A stretch of 64,000 bases of DNA, taken from NCBI RefSeq assembly GCF_901709675.1, contig NC_051096.1:3997001-4061000 (forward strand), written 5' to 3'. Numbering within the stretch: position 1 is the stretch's first letter; the number at the start of each line of letters is the position of its first letter. This document shows positions 11,906-24,970 of the stretch, in pieces. The position numbers were made by a program, and so were the translations under genes. Source of the stretch: Syngnathus acus (taxonomy: Eukaryota > Chordata > Actinopteri > Syngnathiformes > Syngnathidae). Under the pieces are notes generated by a model, which was not told the DNA's origin, searched no databases, and saw nothing but the letters and a program-made list of their open reading frames with translations.

Positions 11906-13894
11906 ATTGATAAACCCTGGTTGCTTTATCACCACCAACTTTGAGCAGTACCCGCATTGGAAGACGCACACACAAATGTGAGTCACGTCCCAAAACATGT
12001 TTTTCCTGTCAATATGACGGGGAAAAAAAAAGTGGATCATCAACACAGCTTGAGTCCACCAATATCTTCCCCGGCTAGAATGTTCAACTACTATTTCCAC
12101 GTGTGGATCGATAGGGTCACAGGTGGGTTAAACCACGCCGCGGGAAGGCCCCTTAGGGGATAAGTGATCACTTCATGTGCACATACTCCATCTTAAGGCA
12201 TCTGTTGTCAGTGGCGGGTGTCATGCCGCAATGTCGCTGCTACTTTGATGACACTGTTTAATTAAACAAAAATAAATAAATCACTTAAGTTCTAAAGCGT
12301 TTGGTCCCAGATTTATTTTTATTTTTTTTAAATACTGAGCTCTCCTGGTAAGCAGGTGGCAAACAGGATGGAACCATGTCTAAGCCTCCATGGATGATCT
12401 CCACTTCTCCAACTCTATCATTTGATGTAAAGCTGATCCAAATTGGCAATTTTTTTGTCATCTTCAGTCCACACATCAACAAGTACGATTGGATTCTGAG
12501 TTGCAGGCTGTCATGTGCATCCCAACCAACAGGTGGTGCTGTTAGCGCTAAATGAACCAATCAGAAAGTCAGGGCTGAAAAAAGGGCAGAGTCACCACAC
12601 TTGGATTAGATTTTCACTTTTGGGTTTCTTCTCTGTTTCTAAATCTGTGTTGAAATTGTGTGGGAGTGGACGGGGGGATAAAAAAAAAAATCCTCGACCC
12701 CCCCCCACTGGGAGCACTGAAAACTTTGGCTTCTTTTATTACAGATGCAGTGACTGATCTCATTTGTTTTTATTTCTTTGGGCTTCTGTTGAGAACTAAT
12801 GGAGCCGGCAGGGCCGTGTCCCCTTTTAGTGGTGATGAGCAATGTGGGGATGATGGCTGATGAGTTGGATGTGCGAGAGGGCTGATTTGTAACCCTGCTG
12901 AGTAGAGGACAAATAGCAGTCGGGGACAACGACTTGGTGAAGCACTTGGGTGAATTTGAACCCGCAATTTGCCCATCTGTGAAGTGACGTGATTGGTGTT
13001 TGATGAAAGTGTCCTCAGGCACCATTTTTTTTTTTTGTGACAATTTAATCATCACATGTCAGCTATGGGGACAAAATGATTGACATGACTTGTGAAAATG
13101 CAACGTTTAGTAACTCTGCTGTTGTTGGAAACTTGGGATGCTTTTAGAAGGAATTTTATGAATTCAAAGATGTCATTTTTTGGACTCAGACTAAAATTAT
13201 ACAGAAAGCATTTAAATATCATTAGCAGTGCCAATGGAAAAAAAAAAAAAATCAGCCTGTGTTGTTAAATGTGATCGTTATTTTCAGAGTGGGAGCGAAA
13301 CGTTCCATAACTCGAATGAGTAATTCAACGTGCAAGGTTAAACAGGATAAAGTGACAGCTTGCTATCATTGAATGATAACGCCGAGGCTTGGGACCCAAA
13401 TGGCGCTGTGACGCCTATCAGACCAAGATGTATGAAAAGCATCCAACTCGTCGACACTTTTATAAGGCCTGGAAATGCGATACTAATAGCGTCTTCAATA
13501 TCCGCCCACATGTCACGCACTAATGCAAGCAGCAACAGCCGAATACAAACCGTGCTCGTCGTCTGCTTCACATCTTATTTTTCATGCAAGCAACTCAGTG
13601 CAGTGAGCAAGCAAAGACGGCTGCGTACACTTTCTAATGAGCTTCTCAATGAGCCACTTGTGACGCTAAAGCTCGGCTTGTGGAATCGTTCGGAAATTAC
13701 CGGACATCTGTGGCAATTTTGTGTTTTTAAAAAAAACAACTCTATGTCTCAGCAGGCTGTTCAGTTCTCAATTATTTTTACCTCTGGTTACCATCCTGAC
13801 CGCCTGTTAGCTAAGCAACTGTTACATAGGCATCATCCAAAACATGGTTAGTCACGTTGTCGGTGAACGGCACTATCAAAGTTAACCGCGTGGT
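11906..13894. other. Non-coding flank
   Basis: Unique AT-rich sequence with homopolymer runs (A run then C run near 12680-12710, T run near 13026, A run near 13238). The longest reverse frame, about 138 codons (12639..13055), has no domain-like features. No gene seen. Confidence 0.4.
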
Positions 13895-14093
13895 TGATGG
13901 GCAAATGAAGCTTCAAGATGATTCATGAACTGTTGTTGTGTTTACTGAGCCTTCTAGATGGCACTCTGTTCACCGAAGAGCTGAAAGCACACCAACTTAA
14001 AACCCTGGCTTTAAACCAACATTGCCATCTAGAGGAGCCAAAGAATACAACAATTGGTTCATGAAGCAATTTTGAAGCTTCATTTGCCCATCA
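13895..14093. repeat. Palindromic MITE-like element with ~37-bp inverted ends
   Basis: The left end starts TGATGGGCAAATGAAGCTTC and the right end finishes with GAAGCTTCATTTGCCCATCA, its perfect inverse. The match continues imperfectly inward to TTCATGAAC/GTTCATGAA. A second inner inverted pair, TCTAGATGGCA and TGCCATCTAGA, makes the 199-bp unit a near-hairpin. It has no coding capacity. No target duplication is obvious. Confidence 0.75.
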
Positions 14094-17000
14094 TTAGCAT
14101 TCCTTGTTTTGTTTACTTGTGATTTTATGGAGAGGTTAAAAAAATGGATCGTCAAGTGATCCTGAGCTCTCCTAGGGAAAAAAATAAATCATATTTTTTT
14201 TGTGTTAACGAGGAAAACGTAAATCAGGAAATGGTTGAAGCTAACGTATACACTTACATATCGTATAATCTTGTAGTGTGTCATGTAAAAGTTTCTTTTT
14301 GCTCTTTTGACAGTTAGCGATTGCTTCCAATCAAATACGCATCATGTTTGAAACCTTGGAGAAGGTGTCTTCTTTATCCTCGGCGCTCATCTACTTTGTA
14401 TCCTTGCCATGCTCCATTTGGAGTCACAGATGCCTCTGTCACTGGGGCGGCACTCATTTGGCGTGGCCTCGGGTGCCTGTGTCAATATTTGCGAGTGGAG
14501 CGCTATTTGGGCTCGCGCTTGTCTCTAAGCATGACTGGGCTCGGGTGAGGCTAAGGCTAAAAAACGTCACAGAAAAACAAAAAGCCGGTATGTGGAACCG
14601 CTGTCTGTAATTAATGAGGGCCTTTTGGCAACAACCACAAAAAAAAAAAAAGATAGCTTTCATTGAGAGTCGTCGGGCAGAGTTGGCCGGAAGGGCAAAG
14701 ACACGAATAAATGAATTGTCAAGAATCACATCGGTAATTTACTTGTTGAATTAATCAAACGCAAAGGGGGAATAACAAAAAACTGTTTTATTTAATTTAA
14801 AGTAAGGGAATTTTCCAAGACAGTGACTCTGCAATTTGTCTGTGCGCTCAGTAATTGTTTGGTCAAATCGCTGCATGTCCCAAGCCAAAAATATTTGCCT
14901 TACAAGCTATATTTTTCATAGAAGCCCTGAGGGATTGGGAAAAATAAGAGGTGACAGAATCTATTGATCCAAAAAGTTTGAAACTGAGTTTATAGAATAG
15001 TATAATTCGCGAGGGCAGGTTTTGTTTCTTCGGGAGTTGTCATCATTATTTTATTTTCTTCTCTGCCACTGCATTGTGACTCTTATCTAATTTGTAATTT
15101 GAATATCACTCAAGTGATTTACAAGCTGATAATTCCATGCCGATGCAATAGGTGGTGCTATAATCCTCAATTGTCTGTTTTTAAATAGAAGCGCAAAGTC
15201 GTATCTGACAAAAGGCGTGTAAATGGTAAATCTAGTAAGCTCATCTATCTTACTTGAAGGCATAATATTAAATAAATCATACCGGGAGATAATGCAGCAC
15301 AGACTGAGAAAAAAATAATTTAAAATGTTGTTTGAATAGACTTTTCTTCCCTTTATCATAGACACCCAACCACACAAGCCCAAACATTTTTTTTTTCTCA
15401 TTATTTTCTTTTTAACTCCATTCAATATAATCCCAATGGTACAAAACATAGGGGTTGGCTGTTCCAATTATTCTGAATTGAAAACGCAGCCAATATCTTA
15501 TCCCAACCCTTGGAACACCATCTGGCCCTTGAGGACAATTCCAAAGTCATCTGCTGCTTCGTTCCCTCACATGACATATGACGTCTTTATTCTACTTTAG
15601 TCAACATCTAAGCGGGAAATAAATCGGAATCAAAAGCTCCCACGACTCTCGCAACATTTGCCACATGGAATTTACGGGTCATGCCTCCATGAATGAAATT
15701 CAAGATAAAATTTCAGACGGGATGTTTTATGCATTGAGACAGCGAGTGGTTTGTAGGAACCGGTACATGAGATTGCATAAGCAGTTGTTTTTTTTTTTTT
15801 TTTGCTGTCTGGTCAAAGCTTTTCTCTGCGTGCACTTGTACGAGATAGCGAGAAGGCGGAATTATAGAATATTATCTTGCTGAGTGGCCTCACAGCATAA
15901 CAGGTGGGGACTGTATGGCATTGTGGGGTTGCCATGGAGACCGTTTGCATGGTACAAACTATCAAGATGCAATCGGTGGATACATTTCTCAGCTTGGAAA
16001 CTTATTCTGAGGTTTTAAATTGTATGGCGGTATTTTAAGTCAGGTGACACGATGGCGTCATTTCCCGAAAGCGAGAAGGTTAATGGGTTGTGGGTGGCGG
16101 CAAAAAGAGAGAAAGGTTAATTGGTGACGCTCACCCGTAGGTGTGAACGAAAGCCGTCGTCTGTCTGTGTCGGTCCCGGCATTGATTTTACGTCCATCTT
16201 ACGTGTACCCCATTTTTCTCTCCCCAATGTCAGTCGAGATGGATCTGGTTGGTCCTTGATAAGCAATTCAGATAACAATTTAGTCTAAAAAAAAACCTCA
16301 AATTCCAACATGGAGATTTTTATACCTTGGGGTGTGACGGTATTTGGATTCCCCTTGCGGTTCTGCAATCTTAAAAATGACAATTTCCTCTCAGCACGCC
16401 ATCAGCACCTCGCACCCCCAAAACCAATTTAGGCGCTGATCCCAAATCTGGCACGCTTGGTAGGGACCCTGAAGAGAAGTGCACATGGCGGAATAGCAGC
16501 CGTGCACCTTCGAGGAATACACCACGTCTGAGTGTAATTAGATAGTGTCAATCTCTTGCTCACAAACTGTCCAAGAAGTGAGCAAGTGGAGATTTTTTCT
16601 TGAATGAATGTGAAAAATTCTTCTTAATTCATAAAATCAAATCTTTGGATGCATCGAGATTTTATGTCAGTGGTGGCGTTGAGGTTTTCCAAATATTTTT
16701 GTGACACTTCTACCTCCCGCTTGCTTCTTTATTACAGTTTTTAACTCCTTCTGGGATCTGTGAGGAACTAGATTGATCTGTCTTGTCGCATTCGTGAACA
16801 AACAACCCCCTGCCGGTTTTGTCTGTCTCGTTGGCAAGGGTCCCATATGAGTTACCGCAGTTTGAAGTGTGCAAAAACAAAACGTTGTTTGTTATTTTTT
16901 ATTTTTTTTTGCAGAGGCTTTTGTTGATAACATCGCGGCATCCGATTCATTAGAATTTGGAAGCAAAACTGGAGTGAAGCAGCATGAATGGAATTGCTGG

Positions 17001-19383
17001 ATGTCAGATGCTTTTGTTTCTTTCGGCTCGCTGCCTCCTTGTTTTGGCCGCGCTTGCGTTAATTTTTGAGAAATATGACGCAGAGCAACAACATATTATT
17101 AGTAGAGCGAACGCCATTCCAAACAACAAAACATGTGCAGTCAACCGGGCCAACTAGCACCATCACAAACATCCCCCGAATTTTATTTGCTCTGTCACTT
17201 CCATCCCTTTCAGGTTTTATTTTAAACTCAATGCCTGTATTTTTTTGCATTTAGTAGATCTGTTGCCATGGCGACTGGGTGTCTTTTGAAAAATGTGTCG
17301 AAGTCATTCATGAGCCAACTGGAGCCAACTTTTTTGGTTAATTACCAGAAGCTAGTATGCGATGGTTGTTCGGATTTAACAAGACTCTGATGCCGCCGAC
17401 TGTCTGCCCTCTTTGCTCTGAACTGCCACGCTCACCTCCGCCTATTTCCGTTTTTCGGCTTGAAGACGTCAAGCGCTTCGGCTGTCTTCATTCACATTGA
17501 CGGTCTGTTTTCCTCTCTCTAACACACCTAATGAATCATGAAACGTCAGTTACGGTTATGATCAGAATTGGATTGATGGAGCCTTTTTTTCTACCTCCTG
17601 TTGTCAGGAAATTTCACACTTTAGTGGATCCCTCCAGGCATGCTTGTGCATCCAATTAATCTGGGAAATTGGACCCATTGAATTAAAAATGCCTTTATAT
17701 GTATGTCAAGATTAAGAAACATATGGTTGATAGTATCCATTGAGAATATCGAGGTACCGGTATCGGTACTCGCAATGGTAGCAGTAGTGATGTGTCAAGA
17801 AAAAAAAAATTGCTATTTGGTAGGATTTTGCAGGTAAATTAAGCTTTGTAATAAAAAAATAAAAAAAATCGAAGTTGCTAACAAAAATGGGAGCAAAACA
17901 CGCAAGTGGACTTGCATTACCAAAGCTGTTGACACACACTAAATAAAATCAAACATTTTCCCCGCAATAATTATCCTTAATCAGACTGTCACTGCATATT
18001 TTTCAGAATAAGTTGACTTTAGTAGCTGTGCATAAATCAGCCCACCGCCCTCGCTTTTTTTTTTTTTTTTCCTACTTAGCATTCCTGCCAGCAAAATTCA
18101 AGTTCAGTTGAGGCCAGCAGGTAATAAATTATAGCTGTAATATCTTTCCTGGCTGACATCCAGATCTCATCTCTATACACTTTTCAAAAATGTGTGCGTG
18201 TGTTTAGTTATATTCCTAAAAGGTTGACTTTGCGTGTGTGTGCGTATTTGCTTTTTAACCGCAATGATCTGTCATCAACGTCGTCTTGTTCCGTCATTAA
18301 CTTGAACAATCCGATACAAAACGCACCGTCATGTTCTTGTCATTTTGCCGCCAGGTGATTATTACTCTTTCCAAATTGTAACCTCATCAATCTCGCCACG
18401 TTAGGATGAATTTCATCAGGTTGTCGCCATGTTTTCAAATGACAGATAATGTGCTAAATGTGTCGCTAGCGCCCGTCTTCCCTCATTAAGTCACCCAGCG
18501 ACATTTGACGGTATCAGAAGCCCGGACGAAATTCTCAACCTGGTGGAAGCTTAGTTTTTTTTTTAATTGACTTTGATCCTTTATGGTTGCCATAAAGTCT
18601 GGCATGCTACTAGCAAATCATCTTGGCAAGTAGGTGGATTCTTTACGGTATGAAATATATGCTGGGCATGCCGCTCTTCTTTTTCGGCAGCTGTCGGAAA
18701 TACGCGAGCTTAATTGCAAGTCAAAGGTCATCCCGACAGTAGGCGCTTGGAATTGACGCGATATTCAAAGTCTCGTGTGAAGTCAGAGTAGATTGAAAAT
18801 CATTATGCATGACTACTTTAGACATTTTCTCAAGTGGGAACATATCAATTTGAGTAAAGAAAGAAAGTTAGACCAACTGTCAAGGTCTTAAAGTGGGAAG
18901 CAAGTAACTCCACCCATTGCCTGTATAAATTTATGCCATTATTACAGATTAACGTTTTTATGAGTCGGGCTGGAATTAGCATTAGTGACGGTTTTAGTGC
19001 CAAATTCCCGTTTCAGCTCTGTCACTCCCCGCCTCCGGAATATGAGACGACTTAATATCACAGCGAGCCACCCCGACACGGTGCCAGATGAGCGGATCAC
19101 CGTGGTGGCATTAGTACATTGGGTCACATTTGGCCTCTCTCGCTATTCAGAGAAGGCTAAAGCTTCTTTTCGTCATGTCGAGCTCTCATTCCATTATCAC
19201 AATTGTCCCCTTGATTAATACGTTAGTATGCGCAGGATACATCCGTACAAAAAAAAAAAAAAAAAAAACTACCCAGAGGTGTTTCTTTGAATCGAGCTGG
19301 CCGATTAATTTGGAAGCTTATCAGCTGAACCACAAGTGTCCAACTCAAGATCTGGGGGGAGAGGGGGGTTGAGGAGGCACCAA
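14094..19383. other. Non-coding flank, no gene seen
   Basis: 5.3 kb of AT-rich DNA with T or A runs (about 15787, 18055, 19249) and no frame longer than about 126 codons. Nothing here resembles an exon of a known gene. Conserved non-coding elements cannot be judged without an alignment. Confidence 0.4.
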
Positions 19384-19690
19384 ATAGATTAAATTAATAT
19401 AATATATAAATAAATATTCTAAAAATGAACTAAATGAATAAATAAAATTATTGATAAAATGAATAAAATAGATAACATTAATAAAATAAATTAAAAAACA
19501 AATGAATTAATAAATGAAAATAAATAAAATATGTCTGGTTCAAGTTTTTTAATACGTTTTTTTTTTTATTTCTTTCACTTTTAAAATAAAATAAATAAAA
19601 ATAATAGATACAATTAATGAAATAGATAACATTCATAAAATAAATAAATAAATAATTTAATAAATGTTTTTTTTTAATTTCCTTCACTTT
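19384..19690. repeat. AATAAA-type AT-rich simple repeat
   Basis: Irregular tandem array of AATAAA, AAATAAAT and related units, interrupted by poly-T near 19557 and 19665. Confidence 0.8.
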
Positions 19691-20990
19691 TTTTAATCAA
19701 CATTAAGTGCAATTACATTTATATGTAATGATAGGATGAGGTCTCAACCCGTCTCTTTAGGAAAACACTAAAGTTCTCCATAGCGATTCAATGTTGGGTC
19801 TCCCCCAGCGGGACGTGATCCCATTTGTGTGCTCCATCTTCAGCGAAACGAGCAGCACCGGAGATGAAGTTGGAAAGCTCCCATTATTTACCATGCGGAA
19901 CTCTCCATGTCGAGCCATTAGGCGCCATACTTGAGCTATATCTCACCCCGGTTCTATCAGGGGATTTTTATATGATCTAATTACTTTTGTTCATCACTAG
20001 AGAGCTAAATGCCAGCAAATCTCACTGTACGTCCCGCGCCGCCGTCAATCACAGAGTCGGACAAAGATGATATACGGCCTTCTTTGCCGCATGTAAGATG
20101 AGCCTTTAATAGTCCAATGATGAGGACGAGCTTATCGCTAGCAATGTACAACAATTTAGCCGTCTATTAAAAACACAAATGGAGGGCTAGTGCGGGATTA
20201 ATGCGCAAAGCGGCTCCTGTAATCTTCACACTACAGAGCTGCTTTTGCGAGAGAAAAAAAAAAAAAATGTTTTTCAAGAAACTCAAAGCCTAAAACCAAC
20301 ATGAATAACTTGTTTGATCACTGGCACTTAACACGGAATCACAAAGAATTAACAAGAAAATTGCCAGCCCATCAAAAGGTTTTCGGGCTTGTCAGAAGCT
20401 AATTTTGCTCTGCTATTGCAACAGTTTTTTGCCGCACTGCCTAAGGAGAAAACAGAGCTTCATCTTGTTCGGTTATCTCACAATGTTGGGTTACTAAATG
20501 CTATTTTGACTTCAATATTTTTAAGTGATGTAAGTTGGTCCATGTCGTTGAACCGCTTGTCCTGACTAAACAAACCAGCAGACTGGATGGTGGGATGAGC
20601 CAGATGAGAGGGTGTATATTTGAAGTGAGGGATGTGCCTTTAATCCCTCCTCTGACTAATCCTCCTCTCCAATTAGAGACCGCTCAATGCCCACGGCTAC
20701 AAAGTCTTGTAAGTCTTTAATGTGGAGCCATTGCATACACTTTGGGCCCTTCATTTTATGTATTCATTCATTGTCCTCTTTACATCTGTCCATTATTTGG
20801 ATCCCTCTGCGTCAATTTGTTTTTTCTACATATGCTATTTGCATCCCGCTGCGTCTCTGCATTGTTTTTCTAAATATGCAATACTCAATCTCACAAAAGC
20901 AGGTGGAAATGATCAGACATGAACATGAGTCATAAAGTAAAAGTAAATGTAAGCAAAGCTATGCAACACGGTCAACAAAATCACTCCTAC
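19691..20990. other. Non-coding flank
   Basis: Unique sequence, somewhat richer in G+C around 19790-20110 than its surroundings. No frame above about 90 codons and no recognisable gene. Confidence 0.4.
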
Positions 20991-21185
20991 TTGGGTCAAT
21001 TTGACCCAACTTTGTGCATTGATGTGGGTAGAAAAAAAAGGCCAACCCAACTCATTTATTTTATTTATTTATTTATTTATCCATTTATGTATCCATTTAT
21101 TTATCCATTTATTTATCCATCTATCCATCTATTTATATTTAAATGTTATTTATTAATATTTAAATTTTATTTATTTAAATATTGG
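20991..21185. repeat. Palindrome followed by TTTA/ATCC microsatellite
   Basis: 20991..21009 reads TTGGGTCAATTTGACCCAA, an inverted repeat around one central base. It is followed by a TTTA/ATCCATTT tandem array at about 21050-21185. The TTGGGTC/GACCCAA motif recurs loosely downstream (near 21182 and 21295) and may mark a decayed MITE, but I cannot define its ends. Confidence 0.5.
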
Positions 21186-22720
21186 GTAAAATGAATGGCC
21201 ATTTGGAGTTGTTTAGACACATCAACTTTTTTTATTTTGTGGATTTCTCCATCATTCGAAACAAAACGTTGACTCGGATACTTTTAGACCTAATTTGGGT
21301 CATCTTGTTTCACATGCCTGTCGTTATTACGAGATAAGCTGCAGCCTACCTTGCACTGTGCTGTTGACTTTTACTAAATTGTTGCTATGGTGAAAAAACC
21401 AAACTGCAAAATTGCGTGGCACCGACCATCCATTTGTAATATCCATCAAAGTACACAATGTACAATTATTCCACCAGAAAATTATTTCATGTGTCTGCCT
21501 GTATAATTTTTCCAGTCAATTCTTGCAGGAACAAATGATTCATAGATATAAATTGGATCTTGAAGAGTAGCGCAATCGCAAAAAATGAAATACTGAGAAA
21601 AAGGAAGAAAATGAGAGTGCACTATAATGGGAGTTCCTAGCCTGGTTTGCTTTCTTTTTAAAAAGGAAATTAGAATGGAGATCATCACACATCACTATTG
21701 TCCATTTTGCATAATTACATCATATCCATCCACAAAATGCAAACTCATTAATTTTCGCAATCGCCATCAATTAGTGATTTCTTTTTTGCTGATCAGGTAA
21801 AGCAGTAAGATATTTTTTTCCGTTCATATCAAAGTAACTGAGATGTTAATGTAACATTGGCAAGACGTGTCCATTTGTGGAACGGCGCCAAAGTAGGCAT
21901 ATGCAAGAAAGTACAATATGTACTCACACGATCATATAGCATGTCAGCCGCTCTTGCACTTTTACTCCCACTCGCTCTTGCAAATCTAATTAGACGTACT
22001 AGCCCGCTGCATTAAAATGTACATTTGAACATTTATGGATCTTTTTTTCTTGCTCATTAATCGACAATGAGCGAGATGAAGTGCTTGTTTGGTTGCCAAT
22101 AAACTTGAGGTGGTATATATTTGATTTTTTTTTCTTTTTATCTATTCTTTGACCCTTTGGAATATCTCGAAATAGAAATTACTTTACCAGTCATCTCGGT
22201 AATCGCTTGAAAACAGCACAGATCAATAATCATGAGAGTCACTGATTGTTTGGATAATCGCACTATTACCGTTTCTCCATAATTAACTTGCCTTTTGAAA
22301 AGGCAAATGAAACAATCTCCGATCTGAGAGAAGATGTCAGTCTTCTATCTTAAGTTCTCCAAGGAGTTCTTTATTTCATCCTTCAAGATCCTCTTTCCTG
22401 CCATTATGGACGATCACTCAAGGGACAACGGCGAAGATGAACATAAGATGAGACACATGACCATCTTACTCAAAATGTTACTACCTGGGTTGAGATGGTG
22501 TCCTGTAACAAGATCATCTCTCTGGTCCAGAGAAATTGATTTGAGACATCTTGAACCCTGCAGGGAATCCCCAAGTGGGTAAATCCCGTCATGGTCCAAT
22601 CGTCTGCAAGGCTGCACAATGATGCAGTGGCCCGGTTTGCGAGTGGGCCACCAATGCCGTCGTCAGTTGCCACCCAGCCTCCACAACACCATTTTGAATG
22701 ACAAGGTCAGCAACCTCCCC
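21186..22720. other. Non-coding flank
   Basis: AT-rich to about 22300. From about 22334 to 22720 the composition becomes more balanced and may belong to the decayed LINE described next, but I cannot align it to any domain. Confidence 0.35.
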
Positions 22721-22960
22721 CCCCAGAGTTCTCTGCTCCCATGGTGCTCCTTCTTCACTCCATCTGTTCCCACCAACCACTGTCATAGTCAGGGACAGCA
22801 TCATTAGACGCATTCGTTATCCTGGTGCCATCACTGTTACTCCAGTCCAAAGGTTGTGAACATCCTGTGTGGCAGCACTGGCTTCCGCAAGAATAATCTC
22901 AACACCCATCTCCAGGGCGATTGCAATAATCGGACTCCAGACATTTTTTTTTTCGCCGCA
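22721..22960 (+). pseudogene. Fossil fragment of a LINE ORF1 esterase-like domain
   Basis: The frame from about 22773 to 22858 reads TTVIVRDSIIRRIRYPGAIT before a stop. This resembles the start of the SGNH/GDSL-type esterase domain in ORF1 of fish CR1/L2-type LINEs, in which a V(I)VGDSIxR core carries the catalytic serine. Here the glycine before DS has become arginine. Stops and shifts follow, so it is dead. The assignment comes from motif memory only and the boundaries are approximate. Confidence 0.45.
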
Positions 22961-24690
22961 AATGATTCAGTGCCATTGTATATTAACTACTGTCCATCTC
23001 AAAGATGGAAAGTTCACCTTATTCAATTTTTGCAGATATGATGTTTGACGGAAATGGACAAGGAATACGTTTTTTTGGAGAATGCATTTCAAGTTTTCAA
23101 ACGGGCAAGCTTAGGGTGGACTGTTAAGCAGCCTTGACCTCTGTTTGGGAAAAGCAAGGTTGTGCTGAGCTTTCCCCAACCTGACTTGTAATTCATGTCA
23201 GCCATGACCTGAGACTCCACTTCAATCCTTTTTTTTTTTATTGTACTACAATAAATCTAATTTTATTGAATGAGACAAACAAATAATGCATTATGCTTTA
23301 ATGTGTTTGTGTGCATGATATACACCACACGAACCATAATCCCAAATGCTATGGGAGATTTTTATTGACTTGGAGGAAAAGCTTGTGTATGATCTTGAGC
23401 GCAAATTTCCCGTCGCTGCATTAACATCGCTATTAATCTCTCAGCTCGAGGCGAGCATTACTGTGGTAAATTTCCTGTATGATGCACTTCCATGTGCCTG
23501 CGTGCATTTACGCTTCCACATTTGCACATATGTGTGTGTGTGGTCGGTAAAGTGAGATTTCATACCTCATGGGTAGCTTTCGTTTTTTTAATACACTTGC
23601 ATACTTCATCGTTTTAAATACAAAAATATCCCCGGGGGATGCAGACATTTGTGAGGATAGCGAATGAATTGCTGGAGTGAAAGATGATAGCGACGAAATA
23701 TAACCGCCCTTGAGGGTACAATGTTGTCCACCTAGGGACGTCAAGGTCTTATTATTCAGTGGAAAAGCAGGATGCTGGCCAGAAAAGACATTTTTACATA
23801 GATGGTGATTGCTGCAATCTGCAGGGTAATAAATTGAGAGGTAATGATGTCAATAGACAATCGCACAGCCGAGGCTTGATGGAAATCGGGAGAGCATTGG
23901 CGCATAATCACACGGTCCAGCTTTAATGTTGCCCTTGGAAGAATACCCTCAAGGATGGTCCCCCTAATGCCCCCATTTTGATTTTTATTGCCGGATGGTG
24001 AGAGGAGACACGTTCATTTACATTGGAGTATAAAATTATGATGATTCGATACAAAAGCAGTGAATGGATACAGGATACTTATAAAACATTATTTTCCTTT
24101 TAAGTTGGTTTGTGTTGACGTAAAAATGACAATTATTGTCTAAGATTTGTCAGCGACCCGAAATGGTTCAAGAATCTCCTGTCAAAATATGACAGTATAT
24201 TACGTAATTCCCTTCTCTCAGTGTCTAATAAGGCGTTTCCTTCTTGCTTCACGAGATGCGAATTGAGCAAAAGAAAGATAAATAGGGGAGAACTTGACAG
24301 TTTTTTTTTGTTTTTTTGTTACACTGACACGTCTCACCCAGAAAGGGCCAAAGGAAGGAATTAAGATGAAAAGAAGAAGCTCTATGGAGGATTGTAAAGT
24401 GAGATTCTCGACTACTGCGCTCAATAAACACATTTTTACAAAAGCAAATCATTTGGAAGATAATAATAACTTGATCATCCTGCCAAATTTCATTTAGCAG
24501 GAATTGATACTGCCCGGCTGGTCGTAATATATTCTTTATCTGCTGCGAAGACAGAAATGCAATCCCCTGTTTGGTCTTCTTTCTTCCTCCCATATCTTCA
24601 CCATTCGTATTTTTTTGTTTGAAGAGGCCTTGCTTATCTCACCTGCTACTCTGTGAATGTGTTTGCATTCAAGACTAAGTGACACCCGGG
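22961..24690. other. Non-coding flank
   Basis: AT-rich sequence with T-run interruptions (about 22945, 23228, 24301). No gene, RNA gene or repeat family recognised. Confidence 0.4.
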
Positions 24691-24970
24691 TCCAGCAAAC
24701 GCTTTATATTGGTTTAGATGGATTGCACTTTCCGCCAACATTTACACGAGGGGGAAGGAGGCACGGCACGGCGGCCGAGGTAAAACGAGGAGAAAGTAGG
24801 ACGAGAGTACGTTCGCTCATCCCTACAGAGGATGAAATTAGCCTAGCCGTGTCTGCGGTCACCGCTATCTGCTCCAGCGAGGATGATAATAAATCTTTGA
24901 ATGGGATTCAATATGCATGCGTACGAAGCGGCCCCGGCGGGAAGGCGGCTTTGTCGGAGCAGGTGGGTGC
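24691..24970 (+). promoter_or_regulatory. Second CpG-rich patch, weak candidate for an alternative 5' exon
   Basis: CpG density rises in this stretch, with clusters such as GGCACGGCACGGCGGCCGAG and GCGGCCCCGGCGGGAAGGCG. Plausible donors are CCGAG/GTAAAA at 24779/24780 and GAGCAG/GTGGGT at 24962/24963. A 152-codon open frame (24657..25115) spans it but has no domain-like content. An upstream non-coding exon of adgrb2 is required by the acceptor at 31359, so this patch is a second possibility behind the one at 10.4 kb. Confidence 0.2.

Noticed and set aside
13360-13851. 163-codon plus-strand frame
   Set aside because: No domain, no flanking splice sites, and AT-rich unique surroundings; expected by chance over this length.
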